NCBI GenBank assembly: GCA_013816805.1
Contig: JACDDS010000008.1
Location: 62,001-126,000, forward strand
Length of the DNA stretch: 64,000 nt
Origin: Chitinophagales bacterium
GTDB taxonomy: Bacteria; Bacteroidota; Bacteroidia; Chitinophagales; UBA10324
Reading direction: 5' to 3'
The first letter of the stretch is position 1; each line of letters begins with the position of its first letter. Position numbers and translations under genes: made by a program. The notes below the pieces were generated by a model. It did not search any database. It was not told the origin of the DNA and was given only the letters and a program-made list of their open reading frames with translations. Of the stretch, positions 38,799 through 47,994 are shown piece by piece.

Positions 38799-38825
38799 CT
38801 GATACAATTTATATAATCATTTCAA

Positions 38826-39578
38826 CTACCACTCCACCTTTTCCTCCAGCTTAAAAACTTGTGTCATTTCTTCCAGAATACCATGGAGGAATTCAGTATG
38901 ATGTCCCTTTCTGCCTCCAAAGCCAGCCATTTTATTTTCTACAACAGGAATTTCTAATCCTGCTTTTTTTGCCAGATCACCAACTTTTTCTTCCCACAAA
39001 GACTTTAATTTATTTTCTCCAGAAAAAATTTTATCGTTAATCAGTTCCTGCTCATTATCCGGGATTTCAAACATGCCAAGCGCTAAGGAATAAGTATTGT
39101 TTAAGGCGGACTGCAATCTATTGTAACTTTCATCTGTTCCCCGGCTTAGCCGCATTACCCATGAGTCAGCGTGCAGTACATGGTATTTCAACTCACCTTT
39201 AATTTTCCGGGCCAATGCGGACAGGGGCCCGTATGCAGAATTGCTGAATAAATCATATCGAAGCAGCTCAGCATGGTCGAAGAGAAAATGCCGGATGGTT
39301 GTGAAATCATATTCCCCTATTGGCAATTCCACCATATGGCAGCAATAAAATTCTTTTTCAGGTCTCCTGAAGGCAAGGTGGTCGGGTTCCGGTTCGCCAA
39401 GCTGATCATGTAAGATGGTATACAGGGCAAGCGCATGACCGATCTTATCCTGCGCCATAGAAGAAAAAGCAATATCTTCCTCCAGTATCGGGCCCAATCC
39501 CGTCCATTCACTATTCCGATGACCAAGAATTAACGCATCGTCAGCAGTTTTTAAAAGTAAGTTTCTAAGAGCCTGCAT
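38826..39578 (-). CDS. paaC: Phenylacetyl-CoA epoxidase structural subunit PaaC
   Basis: 250 residues of the ferritin-like PaaC family. Characteristic segments: DDALILGHRNSEWTGLGPIL, EDIAFSSMAQDKIGHALALY, FAFRR-type loop as HLAFRRPEKEFYC, and HADSWVMRLSRGTDESYNRL. PaaC pairs with PaaA in the (PaaAC)2 core and is itself not catalytic. The gene overlaps the end of paaB by 14 bp (39565-39578) and is followed after 27 bp by paaD, consistent with coupled translation. Confidence 0.95.
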   Translation of the reverse strand: MQALRNLLLKTADDALILGHRNSEWTGLGPILEEDIAFSSMAQDKIGHALALYTILHDQLGEPEPDHLAFRRPEKEFYCCHMVELPIGEYDFTTIRHFLFDHAELLRYDLFSNSAYGPLSALARKIKGELKYHVLHADSWVMRLSRGTDESYNRLQSALNNTYSLALGMFEIPDNEQELINDKIFSGENKLKSLWEEKVGDLAKKAGLEIPVVENKMAGFGGRKGHHTEFLHGILEEMTQVFKLEEKVEW

Positions 39579-39960
39579 TCTGAAGCTTATGGTCTTTTTT
39601 AAACTGATTTATTTTATCCCTTAATTTATAGCCTCCCGCTTCCCGATACATTTTTTCCGAAGTAGTTTCAAACATATCCTCATTTTCATAGCCAAGGGAA
39701 TAGACATCAGAAGTTCTAACCACCCAGATATTTGCACATTTCAATCGCCGTCCGAACTGTTCTTTTGCAAACACAAGCGCCATTTCAGGATCAGGCGCAT
39801 GCACTACTCCGGCATGTACATGTTGTTCTCCCCGCTTTTTTTGATGAAAAACTTCGTAAGTGCCCCACTCTTCCATTTGATTTACGTGGTTATAAGAAAG
39901 CGATCGCTCGATATCAAGCCGTTTAATGCGGGGATCGATTATCGGAGTTTTGGTTTTCAT
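39565..39960 (-). CDS. paaB: Phenylacetyl-CoA epoxidase subunit PaaB
   Basis: 131 residues; matches PaaB by WGTYEVFHQKKRGEQHVHAG, HAPDPEMALVFAKEQFGRR and CANIWVVRTSDVYS. PaaB is a small subunit needed for epoxidase activity, thought to bridge PaaAC heterodimers. There is an N-terminal extension of about 30 residues (TPIIDPRIKRLDIERSLSYN) before the conserved part, somewhat longer than the about 95-residue enterobacterial protein. It lies 29 bp after paaA and overlaps paaC. Confidence 0.94.
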   Translation of the reverse strand: MKTKTPIIDPRIKRLDIERSLSYNHVNQMEEWGTYEVFHQKKRGEQHVHAGVVHAPDPEMALVFAKEQFGRRLKCANIWVVRTSDVYSLGYENEDMFETTSEKMYREAGGYKLRDKINQFKKDHKLQNAGS

Positions 39961-39989
39961 CTGTTTAACAATTAAGCAATGTTGCCTTA

Positions 39990-40982
39990 TTATGCTAAAG
40001 GAATTGAGAATTGCTGACGTGGATTCATCAGAGCCTGGCGCACCCAGCTGCCATGCTCTTCTGCAAACTTTCTGGTTGCTATGCGTTCTGCATTACAGGG
40101 CCCGTCACCGTTTATTACTTTATAAAATTCTTCCCAGTCTGGTTCCGTATATTCCCATATCCCGGTTTCCAGATTTTTCTTGAGTAAAGGATCCGGCAAT
40201 GTTAAACCTACCTCCCATATTTTAGGGACATATGAATCTAAAAATTGCTGCCGCATATGGTCATTACTTGCCATTTTCACTTTCCATTTCATCAGTTTTT
40301 CCCCGTGAACAGAGAGCGTGTCGGAAGGTCCGAAAAAGTGCATAATTGGCTGCCACCAGCGATTTAAAGCTTCCTGCAACATCTCCTGTTGTGAAAAGGA
40401 TCCAAGTGCCAATGCTACAAAAGCATCGTAACCCTGCTTTATATGGAAAGATTCTTCATAACAAATTCTTTCCAAAGCGCGGCAATAGGGACCATAAGAG
40501 CCTTTTGAATTTGCCACCTGATTAATGATAGCGGCTGCATCAATTAAAAATCCTATTACCGTTACATCCGCCCATGTCTTTGCAGGATAGTTGAAAACAT
40601 TTGAGTATTTTGACTTGCTGTTTAACAAATCTGTAATCATTTCTTCCCGTGATTTACCCAAAGTTTCAGCTGCATTATATAATAGCTGAGCATGACCTAC
40701 TTCGTCCTGTACTTTGGCTATTAAGGCTAATTTTCTTTTAAAACCCGGTGCACGTGTAATCCATGCTCCCTCTGGCAATGCGCCCATTATTTCACTGTTG
40801 GCATGTTGTTCAATTAACCGGATTAACTGGCGCCTGTACTCATAAGGCATCCAATCCTGTGGCTCAACCTTTTCGCCTTCATTTATTTTTGCTTCGAACG
40901 CTTCAAGTAATAAAGGATCATCATTGTGATCATCTATTTCTTTTTGTGTAGGATCTGAAAAAATGTAACCGCCGCCGTACAT
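39990..40982 (-). CDS. paaA: Phenylacetyl-CoA epoxidase catalytic subunit PaaA
   Basis: 330 residues, full family length. It is the di-iron catalytic subunit. The ferritin-like iron sites are visible as [37 protein letters not shown] (ExxH) and [18 protein letters not shown] (ExxH). The C-terminal substrate-binding segment [20 protein letters not shown] is also conserved. The enzyme acts with PaaC, PaaB and an electron-transfer subunit (PaaE), which is not in this window. It is the first structural gene, 26 bp after the TetR regulator. Confidence 0.96.
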   Translation of the reverse strand: MYGGGYIFSDPTQKEIDDHNDDPLLLEAFEAKINEGEKVEPQDWMPYEYRRQLIRLIEQHANSEIMGALPEGAWITRAPGFKRKLALIAKVQDEVGHAQLLYNAAETLGKSREEMITDLLNSKSKYSNVFNYPAKTWADVTVIGFLIDAAAIINQVANSKGSYGPYCRALERICYEESFHIKQGYDAFVALALGSFSQQEMLQEALNRWWQPIMHFFGPSDTLSVHGEKLMKWKVKMASNDHMRQQFLDSYVPKIWEVGLTLPDPLLKKNLETGIWEYTEPDWEEFYKVINGDGPCNAERIATRKFAEEHGSWVRQALMNPRQQFSIPLA

Positions 40983-41008
40983 AATTATAGGTTTGAATTT
41001 ACGATTGG

Positions 41009-41605
41009 TTAACTGGTTTGAAGGGTATTTTTCATTCCGTTTAAAATTAGTTTGGAAAGATTTTCAGCAATTTGCGTGGGAGTAAATTTGCCATTAGGAT
41101 CGTACCATTCATAGACCCAGTTCAAGGATGAAAAGATCGTAAGAACGGTAAATGTTTCATCCTGCTTATCGAAGATATTCTTATTCATGCCTTCCCTGAT
41201 AATCTTCCGGAAGATTGCTTCATATTTGCGTCTCATCTCTTTAAATTCCGAAAGGAAGGGTTCACTCAGATAACGCCAATCATGAAAAAAAACCGCTGAT
41301 GCATCTGTGTTGGAGGTAATAACCTTTATGTGTGAAGTAATTGCCCTGATAAGCTGCTTATCCTGGAACTTTTCTTTATTAATAGCTTCTTCAATTCCAT
41401 TAAAAAATTCATCGGCCATCCGGAAACATATTTCTTTCAGAATGCTTTCCTTGGAATCGAAATGGTTGTAAAAGCTCGCAGCTTCTATCCCCACATGGTC
41501 TGCTAACTCCCGCATAGAAACTGCACGATATCCTTTCTCCCTGAATTTGTTTTGCGCAATTTGAGTTATCTGGTCTTTCCTTTTAATTGTACGGTCTTTT
41601 GGCAT
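41009..41605 (-). CDS. TetR-family regulator, probable PaaR-like repressor of the paa operon
   Basis: 198 residues. The N-terminal helix-turn-helix is [20 protein letters not shown] followed by [20 protein letters not shown], typical TetR. The C-terminal ligand domain ends [20 protein letters not shown], a segment seen in TetR regulators of acyl-CoA and aromatic-CoA genes. It is the first gene of the paa transcript. A perfect palindrome, CTAACA-TT-TGTTAG at 41612-41625, lies 7 bp upstream of its start and overlaps the expected transcription start, so it probably represses its own operon until phenylacetyl-CoA binds. Effector identity is inference from context. Confidence 0.88.
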   Translation of the reverse strand: MPKDRTIKRKDQITQIAQNKFREKGYRAVSMRELADHVGIEAASFYNHFDSKESILKEICFRMADEFFNGIEEAINKEKFQDKQLIRAITSHIKVITSNTDASAVFFHDWRYLSEPFLSEFKEMRRKYEAIFRKIIREGMNKNIFDKQDETFTVLTIFSSLNWVYEWYDPNGKFTPTQIAENLSKLILNGMKNTLQTS

Positions 41606-41611
41606 TACTAA

Positions 41612-41625
41612 CTAACATTTGTTAG
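41612..41625. promoter_or_regulatory. Predicted TetR operator CTAACA-TT-TGTTAG
   Basis: Perfect 6-bp arms with a 2-bp spacer, between the -7 box (41626-41633) and the tetR start codon (41605). The C.AAC....GTT.G layout with 14-bp length is the same as that reported for Thermus PaaR (CNAACGNNCGTTNG), with one symmetric base change in each arm. Confidence 0.65.
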
Positions 41626-41633
41626 CAAAAATA
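41626..41633 (-). promoter_or_regulatory. -7 promoter box (TATTTTTG on minus strand) of the tetR-paaABCD operon
   Basis: Exact TAnnTTTG match reading leftward, directly next to the operator. A bound repressor would cover the transcription start. No clear -33 TTTG at 19-21 bp. Confidence 0.45.
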
Positions 41634-41778
41634 ATTCAAATTTCTAAATGGAGAAAAATAGTGTAGATGGGTAATAATAGAATTGAAAAAACTTTAGGCA
41701 GTATGTCTTCAATGATTATTGAAAATCTATAATTTAAATTAACTGCAAGAAGAATTGAATTGGATCTCTTATCCGGTT

Positions 41779-41810
41779 TTTGTTTCTCCGGATTCCTTTA
41801 CGTACCTTTG
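41779..41810 (+). promoter_or_regulatory. Bacteroidota-type promoter of the rimP-nusA-infB operon
   Basis: Complete consensus: -33 TTTG at 41779-41782, 20-bp spacer, -7 TACCTTTG at 41803-41810. Transcription should start near 41815, only about ten bases before the leader hairpin at 41825. Confidence 0.7.
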
Positions 41811-41824
41811 ATTGCGATTGATTT

Positions 41825-41856
41825 AAGAGGGGACAAACAGTCCCCTCTTTTATTTT
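41825..41856 (+). terminator. Hairpin with T tract at the very start of the rimP leader (attenuator or terminator)
   Basis: Perfect 10-bp arms AAGAGGGGAC (41825-41834) and GTCCCCTCTT (41840-41849), 5-nt loop AAACA, then TTTATTTT within 41849-41856. No plus-strand gene lies upstream, so it does not end a preceding gene. It falls within the 5' leader of rimP-nusA-infB. Confidence 0.7.
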
Positions 41857-41868
41857 CATGTGTTAAAA

Positions 41869-42324
41869 ATGAATTTGGAACTACGGATTAAAGAATTAGT
41901 AAAGGCACTTCTTGAAGAAAAAGATGGTTACCTGGTAGATTTGAAATTATATGCTCAGGAAGTTCAGGTATTTATTGACCGGGATCCCAATATCACAATT
42001 GCTGATTGCGCTTATGTCAGCAGGACTTTGGAAAAAGAGCTAAACAAAGAATTCGCATTTTCTGAGGAATACGCACTTGAAGTATCATCACCTGGATTAG
42101 ATCAGCCTTTAAAAGTAATCCGACAATATAAAAAGAGCATTGGCAGAAAGGTAGACGTCATTCTTGTTTCTGGCGAAAAAAAATTGGGCATACTTATACA
42201 TGCCGATGAAGAAAAAATTATACTGGAAGAAACAAACCTGTCAAAGATAAAAAATAGTAAACCTCAGCAGATTGAAATTCCTTTTTTGAGTATTAAATCA
42301 ACCAGTTTAGTGATCACCTTTTAA
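41869..42324 (+). CDS. rimP: Ribosome maturation factor RimP
   Basis: 151 residues from ATG 41869; a GTG at 41860 is in frame three codons earlier. RimP binds the 30S subunit during late maturation. The N-terminal domain pattern VFIDRDPNITIADCAYVSRT then LEKELNKEF and the family signature YALEVSSPGLDQPLK (normally LEVSSPGLDRPL) are clear; the SH3-like C-terminal domain runs from about 85. It is first in the classical rimP-nusA-infB order, 11 bp before nusA, under the promoter and hairpin described at 41779-41856. Confidence 0.95.
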   Translation: MNLELRIKELVKALLEEKDGYLVDLKLYAQEVQVFIDRDPNITIADCAYVSRTLEKELNKEFAFSEEYALEVSSPGLDQPLKVIRQYKKSIGRKVDVILVSGEKKLGILIHADEEKIILEETNLSKIKNSKPQQIEIPFLSIKSTSLVITF

Positions 42325-42335
42325 AAACTAACCTC

Positions 42336-43580
42336 ATGAACAGCCAGGGATTAGTAGATTCCTTTTCCGAATTTAAAGACTTCAAAAATATTGATCGTCC
42401 TACCATGATGAAGGTGCTTGAAGATGTATTTCGCACCTTGCTTAGGAGAAAATATGGTTCCGATGATAATTTCGATATTATTGTAAATACAGAAAAGGGA
42501 GATTTGGAAATCTGGCGCCGCCGTACCATTGTTGAGGATGGCGCGGTGGAAGATGCGAATACGCAAGTGGCCCTCTCTGAAGCGCAGCGCATAGAACCCG
42601 ACTTTAGTGTTGGGGAAGAGGCTATTGAGGAAATTACCTTTGAATCATTTGGCAGAAGGGCCATTCTTACTGCAAAGCAAACCCTGGCATCAAGGGTTTC
42701 AGAATTAGAAAAAGATGAGCTCTTTAAAAAATACCAGGATCGTATAGGAGAAATTGTTACAGGGGAAGTCTACCAGGTATGGAAGAAAGAAACACTGTTG
42801 CTCGATGATGAAGGTAACGAGTTGATCCTTTCAAAAAATGAACAAATACCTTCTGATTTTTTTAAAAAAGGAGATAATGTAAGGGCCGTAGTAAAATCTG
42901 TTGATATGAGAAACAACAGCCCTGTGGTGCTTCTTTCACGGGCCGATAATTCATTTCTGGCGAAGCTCCTCGAACAGGAAGTGCCTGAAATTTTTGATGG
43001 CCTTATCACCATTAAGCGTATGGCCCGTGAGCCGGGCGAGCGTGCGAAAGTGGCTGTAGAATCATATGATGATCGTATTGACCCGGTAGGTGCATGCGTG
43101 GGTATGAAGGGATCAAGGATACATGGTATTGTCCGCGAACTTCGGAACGAGAATATAGATATTATCAATTACACAAACAATAACCAGCTTTTTATTACCC
43201 GCGCTCTTACGCCTTCTAAAATTTCTTCAATGGAAATTGATGAAGCAGAAAAAAAGGTATCCGTGTTTTTAAAACCCGATCAGGTTTCACTGGCTATCGG
43301 TAAAGGAGGATTAAATATTAAGCTTGCCAGCAGGATTACAGGATATAATATCGATGTTTTCCGCGATGTGGCAAATGAGGAATACGATATTGATCTGGAT
43401 GAATTTACCGATGAAATAGACGACTGGATCATAGATACGCTTAAAGGAATAGGCTGCGATACGGCAAAGAGTGTGCTGGAGCTTAGTAAGGAAGAGCTGG
43501 TGCGCCGTACCGATCTTGAAGAAGAAACGATAAATGAAGTACTAAGAATTCTGAGATCAGAGTTTAATGAAGGAAAATAA
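42336..43580 (+). CDS. nusA: Transcription termination/antitermination factor NusA
   Basis: 414 residues. N-terminal RNA-polymerase-binding domain (about 1-130; DRPTMMKVLEDVFRTLLRRK), S1 domain (about 135-200; GEIVTGEVYQVWKKETLLL), then two KH domains with IKRMAREPGERAKVAVESYD, PVGACVGMKGSRIHGIVREL and SLAIGKGGLNIKLASRITGY. The short C-terminal region (VLELSKEELVRRTDLEEETI) is a partial helix-hairpin-helix; the long acidic repeats of the E. coli protein are missing, as is usual outside proteobacteria. NusA modulates pausing, termination and antitermination, so the hairpin in its own leader is notable. Confidence 0.96.
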   Translation: MNSQGLVDSFSEFKDFKNIDRPTMMKVLEDVFRTLLRRKYGSDDNFDIIVNTEKGDLEIWRRRTIVEDGAVEDANTQVALSEAQRIEPDFSVGEEAIEEITFESFGRRAILTAKQTLASRVSELEKDELFKKYQDRIGEIVTGEVYQVWKKETLLLDDEGNELILSKNEQIPSDFFKKGDNVRAVVKSVDMRNNSPVVLLSRADNSFLAKLLEQEVPEIFDGLITIKRMAREPGERAKVAVESYDDRIDPVGACVGMKGSRIHGIVRELRNENIDIINYTNNNQLFITRALTPSKISSMEIDEAEKKVSVFLKPDQVSLAIGKGGLNIKLASRITGYNIDVFRDVANEEYDIDLDEFTDEIDDWIIDTLKGIGCDTAKSVLELSKEELVRRTDLEEETINEVLRILRSEFNEGK

Positions 43581-43705
43581 TTAGATAATTTAATGAGTAA
43601 TGGATTTTAATATTTAAAGCTTTTATACAGTAGTTAAACCCGCAAAGTGGTTTTTTAATCCGATCTTTGCAATGAAAATCTTCGAAGCGAGCGAAGAAAA
43701 AATTG

Positions 43706-46603
43706 ATGGCAGAAGTACTAACAGAAAAAAGAATTGCTGCAGTTGCTAAAGAACTGAATGTAGGGGTTGCTCACCTTGTGGAACACTTGCAGCATAAAGG
43801 TTTTAAGGTCGATAACCGGCCTACTACCAAGATTACGCCGGACATGTATGAGGCCCTGCTTAAAGAATTTCAGCAGGACAAAACTGATAAAATACAAGCT
43901 GATAAAATAAGCCTGGGTTCCAAGCTCTTTAAAAGTGAGGAAAAAGAAATTATTGCCCCCAAAAAGAAAATAGAAGCTGAGAATGAAATTTTTGTAAAAA
44001 ATCTTGCGCCCTCCCCTCCACCAGCCCGTGTAATTGAAAAGAAACCCCCTGTTCCGGAAATTAAAGAACCACCACTTGAAAAAGAACCGGTAAAAGAACC
44101 TGTCATTAAAGAGCCGGAGGTGAAAGAGGCAAAAGCGGATATACTAGAAGGACCGAAAGTAGTAGGCGTAATTGATCTTGAAAAGCTTGAAACAAAAACA
44201 CGGCCTGATAAGAAAAAGCCGGTAGCACAGGAGCCTGTTGAAAAAGCAAAAGAACCTGAAGTAATACCTTCAGAATCAAATGTACCGGAACAGACCGAGG
44301 CAGAAATTCCGGTATCAGCAGAATCAGCTGCTAATGTTGAGCCCGCAGTTGAAATAACAGAAGAAACTGATGCTGATAAAAAATCCGAAACTCCGGCAGT
44401 AGAAGTAAAGAAGACAGCGTATGAAAGGTTGGATGGTCCTAAGGTAATAGGCAAGCTGGATCTTGCCAATATTAAAAGCAAGCGCGCTGATTATTCTGAC
44501 ATTATTAAAGCCGGAAAAGATCAAAAAAGAAAACGCAAGCGCATCTACACCATTGACCGTCCGGAGACTCCTGAACAGAAGCTGGAAAGAGAAAAAAATC
44601 AACGTCCGCCTCTACAGCGTGATGATCGCAGGCCACCGTTTCAACGGGATATCAGGGAAAACCGTGATCTTAAAAAACGTCCTGACCGTGATGTAGCTCC
44701 TGAAGTCTCTCAAAAAGAAATTCAGGAGAAAATCAGGGAGACTATGGCTCGGCTTAGTGGCACTACAAAAGGAAAAAGCTCAAAAGCAAAGTACCGCCGT
44801 ATAAAAAGAGAAGAAGCGGCCGGAGAGCAAACAATGGATGAAGGAAAGACAGTAATACAGGTTACTGAATTTATATCTGTAGCAGAATTAGCAAGTTTAT
44901 TGAATGTTTCGGTTACTGACGTTATTAAGAATTGCCTCAACCTGGGTATTATTGTTTCTATAAACCAGAGGCTTGACGCTGAAATTATAGAACTGGTTGC
45001 ACATGAATTCGGAGCCGATGTTGAATTTATTTCTGTAGAGGAACAGGATGAATTTGAAGAGGAAGCGGAGGAAGATAAGCCTGAAGATCTGGAACACAGA
45101 GCACCCATAGTTACCATTATGGGTCATGTGGATCATGGTAAGACTTCCTTACTGGATTACATACGGCAGTCAAATGTAGTAGCGGGCGAAAAGGGTGGCA
45201 TCACGCAGCATATTGGTGCCTACGAAGTAGAAGTCGGAAATAAAAAAAGGATTACTTTCCTTGATACGCCGGGGCATGAAGCCTTTACTGCCATGCGCGC
45301 CCGCGGAGCAAAGCTTACGGACATTGCAGTAATTGTAATTTCTGCTGATGACAGCGTAATGCCTCAAACGAAAGAGGCGATTAGCCATGCCCAGGCCGCC
45401 GGTGTACCGATGATATTTTCATTTAATAAAATGGATAGGCCAGGGGCAAATGCAGATAATATAAGGCAGCAGCTCGCAAGCATGAATTTACTGGTAGAAG
45501 AATGGGGAGGAAAATACCAATCCCAGGAAATTTCTGCCAAGCAGGGTACCGGAGTGGATTCACTACTTGAAAAAATTCTTCTTGAAGCTGAATTACTGGA
45601 TGTAAAAGCAAATGCCCGCAAGGTTTCATCAGGAACTGTTATTGAAGCAACACTTGATAAAGGGCGTGGCTATGTAGCTACTTTATTGGTACAGGAAGGA
45701 ACCTTAGAACAGGGAGACGTAATTGTAGCAGGAAGTCATTTTGGAAAAATAAAAGCCATGTTTAATGAAAGAGGCGGAAAGCTTCTTTCTGCAGGTCCGT
45801 CAACACCCGTTTTAGTATTGGGACTTGATGGTGCACCTCAGGCTGGTGAAAAATTTAAAGAATTTGATGAAGAGCAGGAAGCAAAACAGGTTGCTTATAA
45901 GCGCCAGCAAATTCTACGGGAACAGGGCATCCGAACGAAAAAGCATATTACACTTGATGAAATAGGCAGGCGCCTTGCACTTGGTAACTTTAAAGAGCTG
46001 AATGTTATTGTAAAGGCAGACTTTGATGGATCGGTGGAGGCCTTAACCGATTCACTCCTGAAGCTTTCTACTCCTGAAATTCAGGTAAATGTGGTTCACA
46101 AAGCAGTAGGTCAGATTACAGAATCCGATGTATTGCTTGCTTCTGCCTCGGATGCCATTATTATTGGATTCCAGGTTCGTCCTTCGCAAAGTGCACGAAG
46201 AATTGCTGAAAAAGAAAACATTGAGATACGGCTCTATTCAATCATCTATGATGCGATTGATGAATTAAAGAGTGCCATGGAGGGTATGCTTGAACCCAAG
46301 ATTGAAGAAAAAATAGTGGGAAATGCAGAGGTTCGGGAAGTGTTTAAAGTTACCAAAGTGGGTACCGTGGCCGGTTGCTTTATGACAGAAGGAAAGATTA
46401 CCCGTAATACCAGGGTGCGCCTGGTTCGCGATGGTATTGTTATATATTCCGGCGAATTAACTTCTCTGAAACGCTTTAAAGACGATGTAAAAGAAGTAGC
46501 GAGCGGGCAGGAATGCGGTATTGCTATTAAGAACTTTAATGATATAAAAGCAGGAGACATAATTGAGGGATATGAGGAGACTGAAGTGAAGAGAACATTA
46601 TAG
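43706..46603 (+). CDS. infB: Translation initiation factor IF-2
   Basis: 965 residues from the ATG at 43706; a TTG just before it is also in frame. The N-terminal IF2_N-like domain ([20 protein letters not shown]) is followed by a long charged Pro/Glu/Lys linker with two copies of a GPKVxGxxDL motif, and a second IF2_N domain near 390-440. The GTPase domain has G1 GHVDHGKT (473-480), DTPGHEAF and [10 protein letters not shown]; domains II-IV follow to the end. IF-2 brings initiator tRNA to the ribosome. It is third in the rimP-nusA-infB operon, 125 bp after nusA, and is closed by the terminator at 46629. Confidence 0.97.
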   Translation: MAEVLTEKRIAAVAKELNVGVAHLVEHLQHKGFKVDNRPTTKITPDMYEALLKEFQQDKTDKIQADKISLGSKLFKSEEKEIIAPKKKIEAENEIFVKNLAPSPPPARVIEKKPPVPEIKEPPLEKEPVKEPVIKEPEVKEAKADILEGPKVVGVIDLEKLETKTRPDKKKPVAQEPVEKAKEPEVIPSESNVPEQTEAEIPVSAESAANVEPAVEITEETDADKKSETPAVEVKKTAYERLDGPKVIGKLDLANIKSKRADYSDIIKAGKDQKRKRKRIYTIDRPETPEQKLEREKNQRPPLQRDDRRPPFQRDIRENRDLKKRPDRDVAPEVSQKEIQEKIRETMARLSGTTKGKSSKAKYRRIKREEAAGEQTMDEGKTVIQVTEFISVAELASLLNVSVTDVIKNCLNLGIIVSINQRLDAEIIELVAHEFGADVEFISVEEQDEFEEEAEEDKPEDLEHRAPIVTIMGHVDHGKTSLLDYIRQSNVVAGEKGGITQHIGAYEVEVGNKKRITFLDTPGHEAFTAMRARGAKLTDIAVIVISADDSVMPQTKEAISHAQAAGVPMIFSFNKMDRPGANADNIRQQLASMNLLVEEWGGKYQSQEISAKQGTGVDSLLEKILLEAELLDVKANARKVSSGTVIEATLDKGRGYVATLLVQEGTLEQGDVIVAGSHFGKIKAMFNERGGKLLSAGPSTPVLVLGLDGAPQAGEKFKEFDEEQEAKQVAYKRQQILREQGIRTKKHITLDEIGRRLALGNFKELNVIVKADFDGSVEALTDSLLKLSTPEIQVNVVHKAVGQITESDVLLASASDAIIIGFQVRPSQSARRIAEKENIEIRLYSIIYDAIDELKSAMEGMLEPKIEEKIVGNAEVREVFKVTKVGTVAGCFMTEGKITRNTRVRLVRDGIVIYSGELTSLKRFKDDVKEVASGQECGIAIKNFNDIKAGDIIEGYEETEVKRTL

Positions 46604-46628
46604 TTATTAATCCCCAATTGATTTTTAC

Positions 46629-46660
46629 AACGCTCCAATCCAGGAGCGTTTTTTATTTAT
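46629..46660 (+). terminator. Rho-independent terminator of the rimP-nusA-infB operon
   Basis: Perfect 8-bp arms AACGCTCC (46629-46636) and GGAGCGTT (46643-46650), 6-nt loop, then a T-rich tail TTTTATTTAT. It starts 26 bp after the infB stop. Confidence 0.9.
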
Positions 46661-46764
46661 GCTTGCCGCTTTTATTTGAAAAATGCTTCCTGTCTGCCTC
46701 ATAGAATTCAGCTTAACAGTTAAATCCTTTTTAGTTTAAGTTGACTCGAACAAAATTGTTTACC

Positions 46765-46935
46765 ATGCAATCATCAAAAAAAAGAATTGCTGAATATCAA
46801 CGCCAGTATATAAAAGACAAAAATATATCTGTAAAAAAAGAAAAGCCTGATCAGGACGAATTGCGGAAAAAGGTATTGGCAAGAAAATTCAGGCTATCTG
46901 TCAATAAGAAAAAAGGGGAACACGGTACTTTGTAG
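46765..46935 (+). CDS. Possible small basic protein
   Basis: 56 residues from the ATG at 46765 (a TTG at 46741 extends it by eight). Highly basic and polar, beginning QSSKKRIAEYQRQYIKDKN and ending with RKFRLSVNKKKGEHG. No domain is recognised. The length, the lack of an overlapping gene and the regular Lys/Glu pattern make it possible that it is real, but nothing in the sequence proves it. Confidence 0.35.
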   Translation: MQSSKKRIAEYQRQYIKDKNISVKKEKPDQDELRKKVLARKFRLSVNKKKGEHGTL

Positions 46936-47073
46936 TGTAAAACTCCAGCCAAAAAATATTCTAAGTATTTGGCAACATGATTGTTAGTATGATTTGTACA
47001 AACCAGTGAGTTTATTGCCGGTTTCATATTTTTAATAAAGTTACAATTCGATGTTGTAGTAAAATCCTTATCT

Positions 47074-47949
47074 ATGAAGCTCGTTAAAACTTCTTCGAGA
47101 CCAGAAAATCATTATTCAAAATCTTTGGGACCCGTATCAGATCTTGAATCTCATGAGCATCCGGAATGGTGGCGGTTTATTTTTAATTCCCTGTATTTAA
47201 TGACCGATTGAGATGTAGTAGAAGATGACCAGATAACCAGCTATGAAACAGAGAGATTTCTTCACATATTAAACATTGATAAAAAAGCAAGGATTCTCGA
47301 TTTATGCTGTGGTCAGGGAAGGCACACTTTTAAGATGTATGAAAATGGATATAGAAATGTAGAAGGGCTTGACAGATCCCATTACTTAATTTCAAAGGCG
47401 AGGAAAATAAGTAAGGAAAATGATTTTTCAATCAGGTTCAGGGAAGGGGATGCAAGAGAACCTTTTTTTAATGACGACTCCTTTGATGCCGTAATGTTGC
47501 TTGGTAATAGTTCGGTTACTTCGAGTCTTGTAATGATGATCTGAAAGTTTTACAATCTGTATGGCGGATATTAAGACCAGGCGGCAAAATACTGATAGAT
47601 GTGGCGGATGGAATTTTCTCAAGCATTCATTTCAACCGCGCTCATGGGAATGGATTGGTAATAAATATTTTGTTTGCCGCGAACGTTGCTTATCATCAAC
47701 CGGAAAAAAAATTATTTCCCGGGAAATTATCAATCATACTGATAAAGGCGTGATAGCCGATCAGTTTTATTCAGAAAATTTGTATTCAAAGGGTCGTTAA
47801 AAAAATTGTTGAAAGAGGCAGGTTTTGAGGATATTGATATCCATCCGCTGTTAAATGTAAATTCCCAAAGAAACCAGGATTTAGGAATGATGCAGCAAAG
47901 AATTATTCTAAGCGCTTGTGCGGAAAAAATCTTTAGAAATAGTTTCTAA
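47074..47949 (+). pseudogene. Broken class I SAM-dependent methyltransferase gene
   Basis: Joined over three frames the text reads as one methyltransferase of about 290 residues. It starts KLVKTSSRPENHYSKSLG, has the WWRFIFNSLYLMTD segment, an in-frame TGA at 47209-47211, then the SAM motif ILDLCCGQGRHT and FDAVMLLGNS. Near 47516 the frame changes to FESCNDDLKVLQSVWRIL and RPGGKILIDVADGIF, near 47613 it changes again (LKHSFQPRSWEWIGNKYF), and near 47790 once more (SLKKLLKEAGFEDIDIHP) before the TAA at 47947-47949. One nonsense codon and three frameshifts are too many for sequencing error alone, so I call it a decayed gene. Substrate unknown. Confidence 0.85.
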
Positions 47950-47994
47950 GGTGTTCTTCTCCAATATCACAATCTACCGGCAGCCTGTTATTAA

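Noticed and set aside
43870-44481. 203-codon minus-strand open frame inside infB
   Set aside because: It is the shadow of the low-complexity Pro/Glu/Lys linker of IF-2; its Ser/Phe/Gly-rich text has no domain and the IF-2 frame is certain.
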